Source of the DNA: an uncultured beta proteobacterium
GTDB lineage: Bacteria > Pseudomonadota > Gammaproteobacteria > Burkholderiales > Rhodocyclaceae
Reading direction: 5' to 3'
Length of the DNA: 64,000 nt
Assembly: GCA_903908065.1 (NCBI GenBank)
Contig: CAIVQO010000090.1
Span: 62,001 to 126,000, forward strand
Part shown: piece by piece, positions 48,764 to 57,827 of the stretch
How the letters are laid out: each line of letters starts with the position of its first letter
How positions within the stretch are numbered: the stretch's first letter is position 1
Notes under the pieces: model-generated
What the model was told of the DNA's origin: nothing
The model's database searches: none
What the model saw: only the letters and a program-made list of their open reading frames with translations
Position numbers and translations under genes: made by a program

Positions 48764-50062
48764 TTACTTCATCAGGTGCTTGGCGAGGGCGTGGTAGGCC
48801 GGCAGCGAGGTCGGGTCGGCGAAGGCATTGTTTGGCAGGGGGTGTGAGGCATAGCGGGCGATCACCATCTCGGCTTTCGGATCGATGTAGATCGCCTGGC
48901 CATGGATGCCGCGTGCGCTGTAGGCCCCATGTTCGTTGCCGGAGACCCACCACATGTTGCGGTAGGACCAGTCAGGCAGGGTCTTGTAGCCGGCCCTGGC
49001 GAAGAGGCCCTTGTCGCCGCCCTTGCGGATGTCGTCGACCACGGATTTCGGCACGATCTGCTGGCCGTTGAACTTGCCGTCGAGCCGCATCATCTCGCCA
49101 AAGCGGGCGAGGTCGCGCAAGGCGGTGTTGAGGCCGCCGCCGGCGAATTCGTTGCCGACGCTGTCGATCGTGAAATAGGCGTCCTGTTCTACTCCGAGCT
49201 TGCTCCAGACGCGTTCGTGCAGGTTCTCGCCGATCGATTTTCCCGTCACCTTGCGGATCATCCAGCCCAGCACATCGCTGTTGACCGTCTTGTAGGCGAA
49301 GGCCTGGCCGTGCTCGCCTTCCTTTTTCACGGTTTGCAGGAATTCGTAGAAGGTCTGCGGCCCGCTGTAACCCGGCGGGCGCGGCAGCACGTTGCCGGCG
49401 CGGACATGGGCCCAGATCTCGGCGTTCGGATCACCATAGTTCTCGGAGTACTTGAGGCCCGTGGTCATGTCCAGCACCTGGCGTACCGTGGCATCGCCGA
49501 AGGCCGAGTCTTTCAGTTCGGGAACGTACTTGCTCACCATGGCGTTCTCGTCGAGCAGCCCCTCGGCGACCAGCATGGCGCCGATGGTGCCGAAGAATGA
49601 CTTGGTCACCGACATGGCAATGTGCTGGCCCTCGGGCTTGAGCACGCCGAAATAGCGCTCGTAGACCAGCTTGCCCTTGTGTAGCACCACGATGCCGTCG
49701 GTGTAGTTGGCGGCCAGCGACTGCTCCCAGGTCATCGGCTGGTCTTTGCCCAGCGGAATGAAAGTCACCGCATCGATGTCGCTGCGCAGTGCGGCCGGGA
49801 GTGCGCTGACCGGGCCATTGCCGCGCGCTACTGCGCTGGTCGGCACCATCTGGCGGAAGTTCGAGAAGCTCCAGCGGGTAAAGGGGAACTTGAAAGCGCT
49901 GCCGTCGGCGAAGCGTGCCACCTTGTCGGCGGGCGGTGGCGAACCCTTCATGATCCCCAGCTTGACCGGATCGCTTGCAGCCGCATCGGGGAAGGATGGC
50001 ATTTGCGCGAAGCTGACGCTGGCGGCACAAAGCGCGGCGAGGCCAAGGGCGATGGGGCGCAT
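48764..50062 (-). CDS. Exported serine hydrolase, class C beta-lactamase/NylB-like
   Basis: This 432-aa hydrolase has a signal peptide (MRPIALGLAALCAASVSFAQ). The nucleophile motif SVTK is in MSVTKSFFGTIGAMLV, followed by a Tyr-containing motif (FAYKTVNSDVLGW). Relatives include 6-aminohexanoate-dimer hydrolase and periplasmic esterases. The ATG at 50062, with GGAGA upstream, was chosen over one at 50191, which would overlap the divergent dehydrogenase gene. The two genes are divergent across 109 nt that hold a palindrome. Confidence 0.88.
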   Translation of the reverse strand: MRPIALGLAALCAASVSFAQMPSFPDAAASDPVKLGIMKGSPPPADKVARFADGSAFKFPFTRWSFSNFRQMVPTSAVARGNGPVSALPAALRSDIDAVTFIPLGKDQPMTWEQSLAANYTDGIVVLHKGKLVYERYFGVLKPEGQHIAMSVTKSFFGTIGAMLVAEGLLDENAMVSKYVPELKDSAFGDATVRQVLDMTTGLKYSENYGDPNAEIWAHVRAGNVLPRPPGYSGPQTFYEFLQTVKKEGEHGQAFAYKTVNSDVLGWMIRKVTGKSIGENLHERVWSKLGVEQDAYFTIDSVGNEFAGGGLNTALRDLARFGEMMRLDGKFNGQQIVPKSVVDDIRKGGDKGLFARAGYKTLPDWSYRNMWWVSGNEHGAYSARGIHGQAIYIDPKAEMVIARYASHPLPNNAFADPTSLPAYHALAKHLMK

Positions 50063-50116
50063 GGGAAAGTCTCCGATGGAAGAGCGGGCCATTCTTCCTG
50101 CCTGCTGTTTGCTTGT

Positions 50117-50134
50117 CAAGCAAGCGCTTGCTTG
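50117..50134. promoter_or_regulatory. Perfect 18-bp palindrome, probable TetR-family operator
   Basis: CAAGCAAGCGCTTGCTTG is a perfect palindrome in the divergent gap between the exported hydrolase and the acyl-CoA dehydrogenase genes. An additional overlapping GCTTG/CAAGC pair lies just upstream. Size and symmetry fit TetR-type operators. It could control both directions, the plus-strand dehydrogenase-thiolase pair included. The TetR protein encoded at 44918 is the nearest candidate binder; PsrA's site is different. Confidence 0.65.
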
Positions 50135-50171
50135 GTAGCATCGCCGACTTTCGCTGCCCCCGGGGAAGACC

Positions 50172-51314
50172 ATGTTCACGATACCGCGCACCCTCTTCGA
50201 CGAAGATCACGCTGCCTTCCGCGATACCGCACGGCGTTTCATGGAGCAGGAGGTCGCCCCCCATCACGCGCGCTGGGAGGAGCAGGCCCACGTCGACCGC
50301 GAGATCTGGACCAAGGCCGGCGCGGCAGGATTCCTCTGCGCCACCATGCCCGAGGAATACGGCGGCGCCGGCGTGGACAAGCGCTTCTCGGTCGTGGTGA
50401 TGGAAGAGGCGGCGCGCATCAACGCCACCGGCCTCGGCTGGGGCCTTCACTCCGAGATCGTCGCGCCCTACCTGCTGCACTACGGCAGCGAGCACCTGAA
50501 GCAGAAGTACCTGCCGAAAATGGCCAGCGGCGAAATGATCGGCGCCATCGCCATGACCGAACCGGCCGCCGGCTCCGACCTGCAGGGCGTGCGCACCACG
50601 GCCGTGCGCGATGGTGACCACTACATATTGAATGGCTCGAAGATCTTCATCACCAACGGCTACCTCTCCGACCTCGTGATCGTGGTGGCCAAAACCGATC
50701 CGAGCAAGGGCGCCAAGGGCACCAGCCTGCTGGTGGTCGACACCTCGATGGCCGGCTTCAGCAAGGCCAAGCCGCTACACAAGGCGGGCATGAAGGCGCA
50801 GGACACCTGCGAGCTGTTTTTCGACAACGTGCGCGTGCCGGCCGAGAACCTGCTCGGCGAGGAAGGCAACGGTTTCGTGTACCTGATGCAGGAGTTGCCC
50901 TGGGAGCGCCTGCAGATTGCCGTAATCGCCATCGCTTCGGCTGAGGCGGCGCTGGACTGGACCATCCAGTACACCAACGAGCGCAAGGCCTTCGGCCAGG
51001 AGATCGCCAAGTTCCAGAACACGCGCTTCAAGCTCGCCGAACTGAAGACCGAGATCCAGGTCGGCCGTGTCTTCGTCGACCGCTGCATTGAGCTGATCCT
51101 GGAAAACAAGCTCGATCCGGCCACGGCCTCGATGGCCAAGTACTGGTGCTCGGACCTGCAGTTCAAGGTGATGGACGAATGCGTGCAGCTGCATGGCGGC
51201 TACGGCTACATGTGGGAATACCCGATCACCCGCGCCTGGGCCGACGCCCGCGTGCAGCGCATCTACGGCGGCACCAACGAGATCATGAAAGAACTCATTT
51301 CGAGGAACCTGTAA
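50172..51314 (+). CDS. Acyl-CoA dehydrogenase, long-chain (LCAD)-like
   Basis: This 380-aa FAD enzyme is of standard acyl-CoA dehydrogenase length. The motif AMTEPAAGSDLQGVRT and the C-terminal RIYGGTNEIMKELI are present. In medium- and short-chain enzymes the catalytic Glu sits in a YEGT motif; here it is YGGT. As in LCAD and isovaleryl-CoA dehydrogenase, the base is probably the Glu in ELPWERL (about residue 245). Its stop overlaps the thiolase start (TAATG). It makes a second beta-oxidation set with the following genes. Confidence 0.93.
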   Translation: MFTIPRTLFDEDHAAFRDTARRFMEQEVAPHHARWEEQAHVDREIWTKAGAAGFLCATMPEEYGGAGVDKRFSVVVMEEAARINATGLGWGLHSEIVAPYLLHYGSEHLKQKYLPKMASGEMIGAIAMTEPAAGSDLQGVRTTAVRDGDHYILNGSKIFITNGYLSDLVIVVAKTDPSKGAKGTSLLVVDTSMAGFSKAKPLHKAGMKAQDTCELFFDNVRVPAENLLGEEGNGFVYLMQELPWERLQIAVIAIASAEAALDWTIQYTNERKAFGQEIAKFQNTRFKLAELKTEIQVGRVFVDRCIELILENKLDPATASMAKYWCSDLQFKVMDECVQLHGGYGYMWEYPITRAWADARVQRIYGGTNEIMKELISRNL

Positions 51315-52522
51315 TGGCCGAAGCCTACATCTACGACGCCCTGCGCACGCCGCGCGGCAAGGGCAAGCAGGGCGGGTCGCTGAACCAGGCGACGCCGATC
51401 CACCTCGCGGCAACGGCCTTGCGCGCTCTGCGCGAGCGCAACCAGCTCGACACCTCGAAGGTGGACGACGTGGTGCTGGGCTGCGTCGAGCCGGTGGGCG
51501 AGCAGGGCGCCGACATCGCCCGCGTCGCCGCGCTCTACGCCGACTACGCGATCAGTGCGCCGGGCGTCACCGTCAGCCGCTTCTGCGCCTCGGGCCTCGA
51601 AGCCTGCAACCAGGCCGCGGCCCAGGTGATGTCGGGCCAGGCCGACCTCGTGGTGGGTGGCGGCGTCGAGTCGATGTCCCGCGTGCCCATGTTCTCCTCG
51701 GGCGGCGCCTGGCCGATCGACCCGCAGGTGGCGGCCAAGACCGCCTTCGTGCCGCAGGGCATCTCGGCCGACCTGATCGCCACCAAGTGGGGCTTCTCGC
51801 GCCAGGACGTCGATGCCTACGCGCTGGAATCGCAGCGCCGCGCCAAGGTCGCCTGGGACGAAGGCTGGTTCGACAAGTCGGTGGTGCCGGTGCGGGACAG
51901 CAACGGCCTCACCATGCTGGCCCACGACGAATACATGCGCCCCGAAACCACCATGGAATCGCTGGCTTCGCTCAAGCCGGCCTTCCAGGAGCAGGGCGAG
52001 AAATACGGCTTCAACAGCGTCATGCTGCAACGCTATCCGGAAGTCGAGAAGATCGAGCACGTGCATCACGCCGGCAACAGCTCCGGCATCGTCGATGGCG
52101 CCGCGGCTGTGCTGTTCGGCACGAAGGAGATGGGCGCGGCGCTCGGCCTCAAACCGCGTGCGCGGGTGCGTTCGTTTGCATCGATCGGCTCCGAGCCCTC
52201 GATCATGCTTACCGGTCCTTCATATGCGGCCGAAAAGGCGCTTAAGCGCGCCGGTATGAAGGTGGCCGACATCGACCTGTTCGAACTCAACGAAGCCTTC
52301 GCCGCCGTGGTGTTGCGCTTCATGCAGGTGCTCGACGTGTCGCACGACAGGATGAACGTCAATGGCGGTTCGATTGCGATGGGCCATCCGCTCGGCGCCA
52401 CCGGGGCGATGATCCTCGGCACCTTGCTGGACGAGATGGAACGGCGGGGAGTGGGTGTTGGACTCGCGACCTTGTGCGTGGGGGCGGGTATGGGGACGGC
52501 GACCATCATCGAGCGCGTTTGA
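51314..52522 (+). CDS. Acetyl-CoA acyltransferase (thiolase), FadA-like
   Basis: This 402-aa thiolase has its nucleophilic Cys in SRFCASGLEA, then ELNEAFAAV, GHPLGATGA and CVGAGMGTA. It would cleave 3-ketoacyl-CoA produced by the FadB-like enzyme downstream. The ATG at 51314 shares one base with the preceding stop. A 356-nt gap with two structured repeats separates it from fadB. Confidence 0.93.
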   Translation: MAEAYIYDALRTPRGKGKQGGSLNQATPIHLAATALRALRERNQLDTSKVDDVVLGCVEPVGEQGADIARVAALYADYAISAPGVTVSRFCASGLEACNQAAAQVMSGQADLVVGGGVESMSRVPMFSSGGAWPIDPQVAAKTAFVPQGISADLIATKWGFSRQDVDAYALESQRRAKVAWDEGWFDKSVVPVRDSNGLTMLAHDEYMRPETTMESLASLKPAFQEQGEKYGFNSVMLQRYPEVEKIEHVHHAGNSSGIVDGAAAVLFGTKEMGAALGLKPRARVRSFASIGSEPSIMLTGPSYAAEKALKRAGMKVADIDLFELNEAFAAVVLRFMQVLDVSHDRMNVNGGSIAMGHPLGATGAMILGTLLDEMERRGVGVGLATLCVGAGMGTATIIERV

Positions 52523-52558
52523 AATGAAAACCGGGCCGAGTTCGCTTGGGGTGGCGGG

Positions 52559-52658
52559 ATCGGGAGTGGGGGTACCCCGTTCCGTCCATGTCCCCCGTCG
52601 TGAGCTTCGCTCACTCCTCCTCCTTTACTTACCGGAACGGGGTACCCCCACTCCCGAT
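52559..52658 (-). repeat. Structured palindromic element, copy 1 (reverse orientation)
   Basis: Perfect 26-bp inverted arms at 52559-52584 and 52633-52658 enclose 48 nt that contain an inner hairpin (GTGAGC-TTC-GCTCAC). Read on the minus strand it carries the same core as copy 2: GTAAGTAAAGG after the first arm and GGACATGGA before the second. The arms otherwise differ in sequence from those of copy 2. It lies between the thiolase stop and fadB. Confidence 0.8.
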
Positions 52659-52705
52659 GAGCAGGCGCCCCCAAGGGGTTTGGGTCGCAAAGCAGAAGCG
52701 CACCC

Positions 52706-52809
52706 TGCCGAGGATGGCGGGTATCCGATTCCGGTAAGTAAAGGGGGAGAGCCTGGTTTCATCAGGCTCGGAGGACATGGACGGAATCGGATACCCGTCG
52801 TCCTCGGCA
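52706..52809 (+). repeat. Structured palindromic element, copy 2 (forward orientation)
   Basis: Arms of 28 bp at 52706-52733 and 52782-52809 pair with only two exceptions, and both would be G-U pairs in RNA. The 48-nt interior begins GTAAGTAAAGG, ends GGACATGGA and contains the hairpin AGCCTG-GTTTCAT-CAGGCT. The inner and outer stems differ from copy 1 while pairing is kept, the pattern expected of a conserved structure. It ends 69 nt before the fadB start. Apart from these two copies the 356-nt gap shows nothing else I can name. Confidence 0.8.
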
Positions 52810-52878
52810 CGCACCTACTGCCAACAATCAATGCCTTTGAATCATCGCAGACCCAGCCTGCATCCTGGAGCCACTGAC

Positions 52879-55023
52879 ATGCTGAACTATTCCGTCGATG
52901 CCGAAGGCATCGCCATCGTCGAATTCGACTACCCCGGCAAGTCGCAGAACATCCTCAACGCCGGCTCTATGGACGCCTACGCAGAGGCCATGCAGAAGGC
53001 GCTGGCCGATCCGGCGGTGAAGGGCATCGTGGTGGCTTCGGCGAAGAAGGATTTCATCGCCGGCGGTGACCTGGGCGAGATGGCGGGTTGCACCGATGCG
53101 GCGGCTTTCCACGCCTCGATCAGCAACTGGCACAAGCTGATGCGTGGCATCGAGCTGGGCGGCAAGCCGGTAGCGGCGGCGCTCAACGGCACCACGTTGG
53201 GTGGTGGCATGGAGGTTGCGCTGTCCTGCCATTACCGCGTTGCCGCCGACAATCCGAAGGCGCGCTTCGGCTTCCCCGAGGTTACGCTGGGACTGCTGCC
53301 CGGTGCGGGCGGCACGCAGCGCGTGCCGCGCCTGGTCGGCATGCAGGCGGCGGCGCCCTTGCTGATGGAAGGCAAGCGCATCAAGGCCGCCGAGGCGCAG
53401 AAGATCGGCCTGATCCACGCCGTGGTGAAAGTCGGCGATGAGCGTACGGCGGCGCGGCAGTGGGTGATGGATGCTATCGCCTCGGGCGCCAAGCCCATGC
53501 AGCCCTGGGACAGCAAGGGGTTCAAGATCCCCGGCGGCGGGCCGGCCACGCCGGGCGGCATGCAGATGTTGATGGCGGCCAATGCCATGCTGCGCGAAAA
53601 GACCTACGACAACTATCCGGCGCCCAAGCACATCCTGTCCTGCGTCTATGAAGGACTGTCCACCAATCTCGATACCGGACTCGCCATCGAGTCGCGCTAC
53701 TTCACCAACCTGGTGATGTCGCCGGTGTCGAAGAACATGATTCGCAGCCTGTTCTTCGGCATGCAGGAAGCCAACCGGCTCGCCTCGCGCCCGGCCGGCG
53801 TTGCGCCGCAGAAATACGCGAAGATCGGCATGCTCGGCGCCGGCATGATGGGCGCGGGCATCGCCATGAGTACGGCCCAGGCCGGCATCGCGGTGGTCCT
53901 GCTCGACACCACGCTTGAAGCGGCCGAGAAGGGCAAGGCCTATGCTGCCAAAGCCTGGGGCAAGCAGGTGGCCAGGGGGCGCATGACGCAGGAAGCGGTC
54001 GATGCCCTGCTGGCGCGCATCACGCCGACCGCGGACTACGCCGACCTCGCCGGCTGCGAACTGGTGGTCGAGGCCGTGTTCGAGAAGCGCGAGATCAAGG
54101 CCGACGTGACGAAAAAGACCGAAGCCGTGATTGCACCCGACGCGATCTTCGCCTCGAATACCTCGACCCTGCCGATCACCGGGCTGGCCGAGGCCTCGGT
54201 GCGCCCGGCCAACTTCATCGGCCTGCACTTCTTCTCTCCCGCCGAGAAGATGCCGCTGGTCGAGATCATCGTCGGCAAGGCGACCAGCGAAGAAACCCTG
54301 GCGCGTTCGATGGACTATGTCAAAGCCATCGGCAAGACCCCCATCGTGGTGAACGATTCGCGCGGCTTCTACACCAGCCGCGTCTTCGGTACCTATGTCT
54401 CGGAAGGCATGGCCCTGCTCGAAGAAGGCGTGCCGCCGGCGCTGATCGACAAGGCCGGACTGATCGCCGGCATGCCGGTCGGGCCGCTGGCGCTGGCCGA
54501 CGAGGTGTCGATCGAGCTGGTGTACAAGATCGGCCAGCAGACGCGGGCCGATCTCGGCAGCGCCTACGTCGAGCGCGCGGCGGATCGCGTCGCGGCGAAG
54601 ATGGTCGCTGAGCTCGGGCGGCTCGGGCGCAAGTCGGGCGCGGGCTTTTACGATTACCCGGCTGACGGCGCGAAACGTTTGTGGCCTGGGCTGGCTGAAC
54701 ACTTCAAAGTCGGCGCCGGCGCTACGGCGATTCCATCGCTCGACGAGATCATCGAGCGCCTGATCCTCGTCCAGTCGGTCGAGACCGCGCGCTGCCTCGA
54801 AGAGAAGGTGCTGCGCGCCCCGATCGATGCCGATGTCGGGGCGATCCTCGGCTGGGGCTACCCGCCCTTCCGCGGTGGGCCGATCGGCTGGCTGCATACG
54901 CTTGGCCTTGCGGCCGCCGTGGATAAACTCGACCGCCTTGCCGAACGGCATGGCAATCGCTTTGCTGCACCGCAATTGCTGCGCGACATGGCGGTGAAAG
55001 GGGAACGCTTCTATCCCGCCTGA
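52879..55023 (+). CDS. fadB: Fatty-acid oxidation complex alpha subunit (enoyl-CoA hydratase / 3-hydroxyacyl-CoA dehydrogenase)
   Basis: This 714-aa bifunctional enzyme has full FadB/FadJ length. The crotonase half (about 1-190) shows GTTLGGGMEVALSCHYR and the dehydrogenase half starts near 315 with MLGAGMMGAGIAMSTA. The conserved IGLHFFSPAEKMPLVEII follows, and the C-terminal dehydrogenase domain ends in GWGYPPFRGGPIGWL. The ATG at 52879 has GGAG upstream. A repeat copy reads KVGAGATAI. It is the second such enzyme in the window; the two are distinct in length and sequence, so different chain lengths or substrates are likely. Confidence 0.94.
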   Translation: MLNYSVDAEGIAIVEFDYPGKSQNILNAGSMDAYAEAMQKALADPAVKGIVVASAKKDFIAGGDLGEMAGCTDAAAFHASISNWHKLMRGIELGGKPVAAALNGTTLGGGMEVALSCHYRVAADNPKARFGFPEVTLGLLPGAGGTQRVPRLVGMQAAAPLLMEGKRIKAAEAQKIGLIHAVVKVGDERTAARQWVMDAIASGAKPMQPWDSKGFKIPGGGPATPGGMQMLMAANAMLREKTYDNYPAPKHILSCVYEGLSTNLDTGLAIESRYFTNLVMSPVSKNMIRSLFFGMQEANRLASRPAGVAPQKYAKIGMLGAGMMGAGIAMSTAQAGIAVVLLDTTLEAAEKGKAYAAKAWGKQVARGRMTQEAVDALLARITPTADYADLAGCELVVEAVFEKREIKADVTKKTEAVIAPDAIFASNTSTLPITGLAEASVRPANFIGLHFFSPAEKMPLVEIIVGKATSEETLARSMDYVKAIGKTPIVVNDSRGFYTSRVFGTYVSEGMALLEEGVPPALIDKAGLIAGMPVGPLALADEVSIELVYKIGQQTRADLGSAYVERAADRVAAKMVAELGRLGRKSGAGFYDYPADGAKRLWPGLAEHFKVGAGATAIPSLDEIIERLILVQSVETARCLEEKVLRAPIDADVGAILGWGYPPFRGGPIGWLHTLGLAAAVDKLDRLAERHGNRFAAPQLLRDMAVKGERFYPA
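54709..54729 (+). repeat. Dispersed GTCGGCGC repeat inside fadB
   Basis: GTCGGCGCCGGCGCTACGGC plus G, preceded by AAA. It is translated as KVGAGATAI in the linker before the final dehydrogenase subdomain, roughly where the FadJ-like gene carries its own copy. Confidence 0.6.
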
Positions 55024-55087
55024 TGCATAATCCCCAACAGACCCGCAAAGGGCAAAACAGAACCATTCCCCGGAGGAGACACATCGG

Positions 55088-55978
55088 GTGCTGCAGCTCC
55101 TGCAACTGACCATCAGCGGAGCGGCGATCGGCTGCATCTATGCGCTGATCGCGCTCGGCTTCGTGCTGATCTACAAGGCGACCGAGACCGTCAATTTCGC
55201 CCAGGGCGACATCATGATGATCGGCGGCTTCGTCGGCCTTACGGCGATGACCGTGGGCGGTCTGCCCTTCTGGGCGGCCTTCCTGATTACCGTCGTGGTG
55301 ATGACCTTGTTCGGCATGGGTACCGAGCGTCTGGTGCTGCGGCCCCTGCTCGGCCAGCCGGCATTCACCGTGGTGATGGTGACCATCGGCATCGGCTACC
55401 TGGCGCGCGGCGTGGTGACCATGATTCCCTACTGGGGCACCGAGACCCACACCTTGCCGGTGCCCTGGAAGGACGAGGTGTTCTGGATCGGTGAAACCGG
55501 CAAGGGGCTGGTCGTTTCGCTGGAGCATGTCGCCATCATCGTCGCCACCGTCCTGCTGGTGGTCCTGCTCTACGCCTTCTTCCGCTACACGCGGCTGGGC
55601 ATCGCGATGCAGGCAACTTCGCAGAACCAGCTCGCCGCCTTCTACATGGGCATTCCGGTGCGGCGCGTGAACATGCTGATCTGGGGCCTCTCATCGGCGA
55701 TCTGCGGCGTTGCCGCGCTGCTGCTGGCGCCGATCACCTTCGTCCATGCCAACATGGGTTTCGTCGGCCTCAAGGCCTTTCCGGCTGCGGTGATCGGCGG
55801 TTTCGGCAGCATTCCCGGCGCACTGGTCGGCGGCCTCATCGTCGGCATCGTCGAATCGCTGGCCGGCTTCTACCTACCCGAGGGCTTCAAGGACATCGCC
55901 GCCTACATCGTGGTGCTGGTGATGCTGGTGGTCAAACCCAACGGCCTGTTCGGCGAGAACCTGACGAAAAAAGTCTGA
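55088..55978 (+). CDS. livH: Branched-chain amino-acid-type ABC permease, LivH-like
   Basis: This 296-aa inner-membrane permease of the HAAT importer family has about eight hydrophobic segments and the family start LQLTISGAAIGCIYALIALG. The start is GTG 55088 with GGAGGAG upstream. It follows fadB by 64 nt, which lacks an obvious terminator, so cotranscription with fadB is possible. Substrate specificity is open, because HAAT systems next to CoA ligases often import organic or aromatic acids. Confidence 0.92.
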   Translation: MLQLLQLTISGAAIGCIYALIALGFVLIYKATETVNFAQGDIMMIGGFVGLTAMTVGGLPFWAAFLITVVVMTLFGMGTERLVLRPLLGQPAFTVVMVTIGIGYLARGVVTMIPYWGTETHTLPVPWKDEVFWIGETGKGLVVSLEHVAIIVATVLLVVLLYAFFRYTRLGIAMQATSQNQLAAFYMGIPVRRVNMLIWGLSSAICGVAALLLAPITFVHANMGFVGLKAFPAAVIGGFGSIPGALVGGLIVGIVESLAGFYLPEGFKDIAAYIVVLVMLVVKPNGLFGENLTKKV

Positions 55979-57054
55979 TGCATTTCATCTTCAAGACCTC
56001 GTATGCCCAGGACATCGCGCTGTTCAAGCACGGCGGGCAGCGTTTCTGGTACGCGGCGCTGGCCGTGGCGCTGGTCGCCGCGCCCTTCGTGCTGACGGAA
56101 TACGCGCTGTCGCAGTTCAGCTTCATCGCCATCTACGCCATCGTCTGCCTCGGCCTGATGCTGCTTTCGGGCTTCACCGGCCAGGTCTCGCTGGGCCATG
56201 CCGGCTTCCTTGCCATGGGTGCCTACACCGAGGCCTGGCTGCAGGCCAAGGGCTGGCCCTTCGCCCTCTCGCTGCCGATGTCGGCGCTGGTGGCCGGCGT
56301 TACCGGGATACTCGTTGGCCTGCCCGCGCTGCGCATCAAGGGCATGTACCTGGCGATCGCGACGCTGGCCTTCGGCTTCATCATCGAGGAGGCGGTGGTG
56401 CGCGCCGAGCACATCACCGGCGGCAATGCCGGCATCCAGGTCGGCAAGCTGGTGATCGCCGGCATCGATTTCGACGACGGGCGCAACTTCTATTACCTGG
56501 TCACCGGGATCGCCGTGCTTTGCGTGCTGGGCGTGCTCAACCTGCTGCGCAGCCCGACCGGGCGCGCCTTTGTCGCGATCCGCGACTCCGAAGTGTCGGC
56601 GCAGAGCATGGGCATCAACCTGGCGCATTACAAGACCGTGGCCTTCGCCCTCTCGGCCGCGCTGGCGGGCATCGCCGGTGCGCTCTATGCGCACAAGATC
56701 CGCATCATCACGCCCGACCAGTTCGGCTTCCTGCAATCGATCGAGCTGCTGATGATGGTGGTGATCGGCGGCCTCGGTTCGATCCAGGGCGCGATCTTCG
56801 GCCCGGCCTTCTGGTTCATCGTGCAGCAGGTGATCGTGATCGGCAAGGACTGGCTGCCACCCGCGCTGGGCCAGCAGACCGGCCTGCAACCGACCATCTT
56901 CGGCATCATCCTGATCGCCGTGGTGCTGTTCGAGCCGATGGGCCTCTATGGCCGCTGGCTGAAGTTCCGCACCTTCCTGCAGATCTTTCCGTTCTACCGC
57001 AAGGGCATGTTCAAGAGGCAGAAGAGCTACATGAAATCCGAGAGGCTGAAATGA
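55978..57054 (+). CDS. livM: Branched-chain amino-acid-type ABC permease, LivM-like
   Basis: This 358-aa permease partner of LivH has about nine hydrophobic segments and the LivM core [21 protein letters not shown]. The ATG shares one base with the livH stop. Its stop overlaps the livG start (ATGA). The C-terminal basic tail is typical. Confidence 0.92.
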   Translation: MHFIFKTSYAQDIALFKHGGQRFWYAALAVALVAAPFVLTEYALSQFSFIAIYAIVCLGLMLLSGFTGQVSLGHAGFLAMGAYTEAWLQAKGWPFALSLPMSALVAGVTGILVGLPALRIKGMYLAIATLAFGFIIEEAVVRAEHITGGNAGIQVGKLVIAGIDFDDGRNFYYLVTGIAVLCVLGVLNLLRSPTGRAFVAIRDSEVSAQSMGINLAHYKTVAFALSAALAGIAGALYAHKIRIITPDQFGFLQSIELLMMVVIGGLGSIQGAIFGPAFWFIVQQVIVIGKDWLPPALGQQTGLQPTIFGIILIAVVLFEPMGLYGRWLKFRTFLQIFPFYRKGMFKRQKSYMKSERLK

Positions 57055-57827
57055 CGGCGCCGATGCTCGAAGCCGCCAATCTCTCGGTCCGCTTCGGCGG
57101 CCTGCTGGCGGTGAACAACGTCTCCTTCGAGGTCTGGCCCAACGAGGTGTTCTCGCTGATCGGGCCCAACGGCGCCGGCAAGACCACCATCTTCAACCTG
57201 ATCTCCTCGCTCTATCGGCCGACATCGGGCGAGGTGCGCTTCGAGGGCGAGGTGATCTCGCGCATGCCGCCTCACGTGGTGGCGCGCCATGGCATCGCCC
57301 GCACCTTCCAGAACATCGAACTCTTCGAGCACGCCACGGTGCTGCAGAACCTGCTGGTCGGCCGCCATTGCCATCGGCATACCGGCTGGGTGCAGGACCT
57401 GCTGTTCACCGGCTCGGTGCGCCGCGCCGAGCTGGAGTTCCGCCGCCAGGTGGAGGAGGTGATCGAGTTCCTCGACCTGCAGCACTACCGCGACAGCCTG
57501 GTGGTCGGCTTGCCCTACGGCGTGCGCAAGGTGGTTGAACTGGCGCGCGCCCTGTCGATGCGGCCGCGCCTGCTGCTGCTGGACGAACCCTCATCGGGCC
57601 TCAATACCGAGGAAACCGAGGACATGGGTTTCTGGATCGAGGACATCAAGGCCGACCTCGGCATCACGGTGATCATGGTCGAACACGACATGGGCCTGGT
57701 CTCGCGCGTGTCGGATCGCGTGCTGGCGCTCAACCTGGGCGAGGTGCTGACGCTGGGCACGCCCGAAGAAGTGCAATCGCATCCGGGCGTGATCGAGGCC
57801 TATTTGGGCGGAGCTGATGATGAGTGA
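57051..57827 (+). CDS. livG: ABC transporter ATPase, LivG-like
   Basis: This 258-aa ATPase has Walker [10 protein letters not shown] and Walker [13 protein letters not shown] family signature is present in the degenerate form [15 protein letters not shown]. It energises the LivHM permease. It overlaps livF by 11 nt. Confidence 0.92.
   Translation: MTAPMLEAANLSVRFGGLLAVNNVSFEVWPNEVFSLIGPNGAGKTTIFNLISSLYRPTSGEVRFEGEVISRMPPHVVARHGIARTFQNIELFEHATVLQNLLVGRHCHRHTGWVQDLLFTGSVRRAELEFRRQVEEVIEFLDLQHYRDSLVVGLPYGVRKVVELARALSMRPRLLLLDEPSSGLNTEETEDMGFWIEDIKADLGITVIMVEHDMGLVSRVSDRVLALNLGEVLTLGTPEEVQSHPGVIEAYLGGADDE

Noticed and set aside
48764-50191. Longer start for the exported hydrolase at 50191
   Set aside because: It would overlap the divergent dehydrogenase start and the palindrome, and would bury the signal peptide that begins at 50062.
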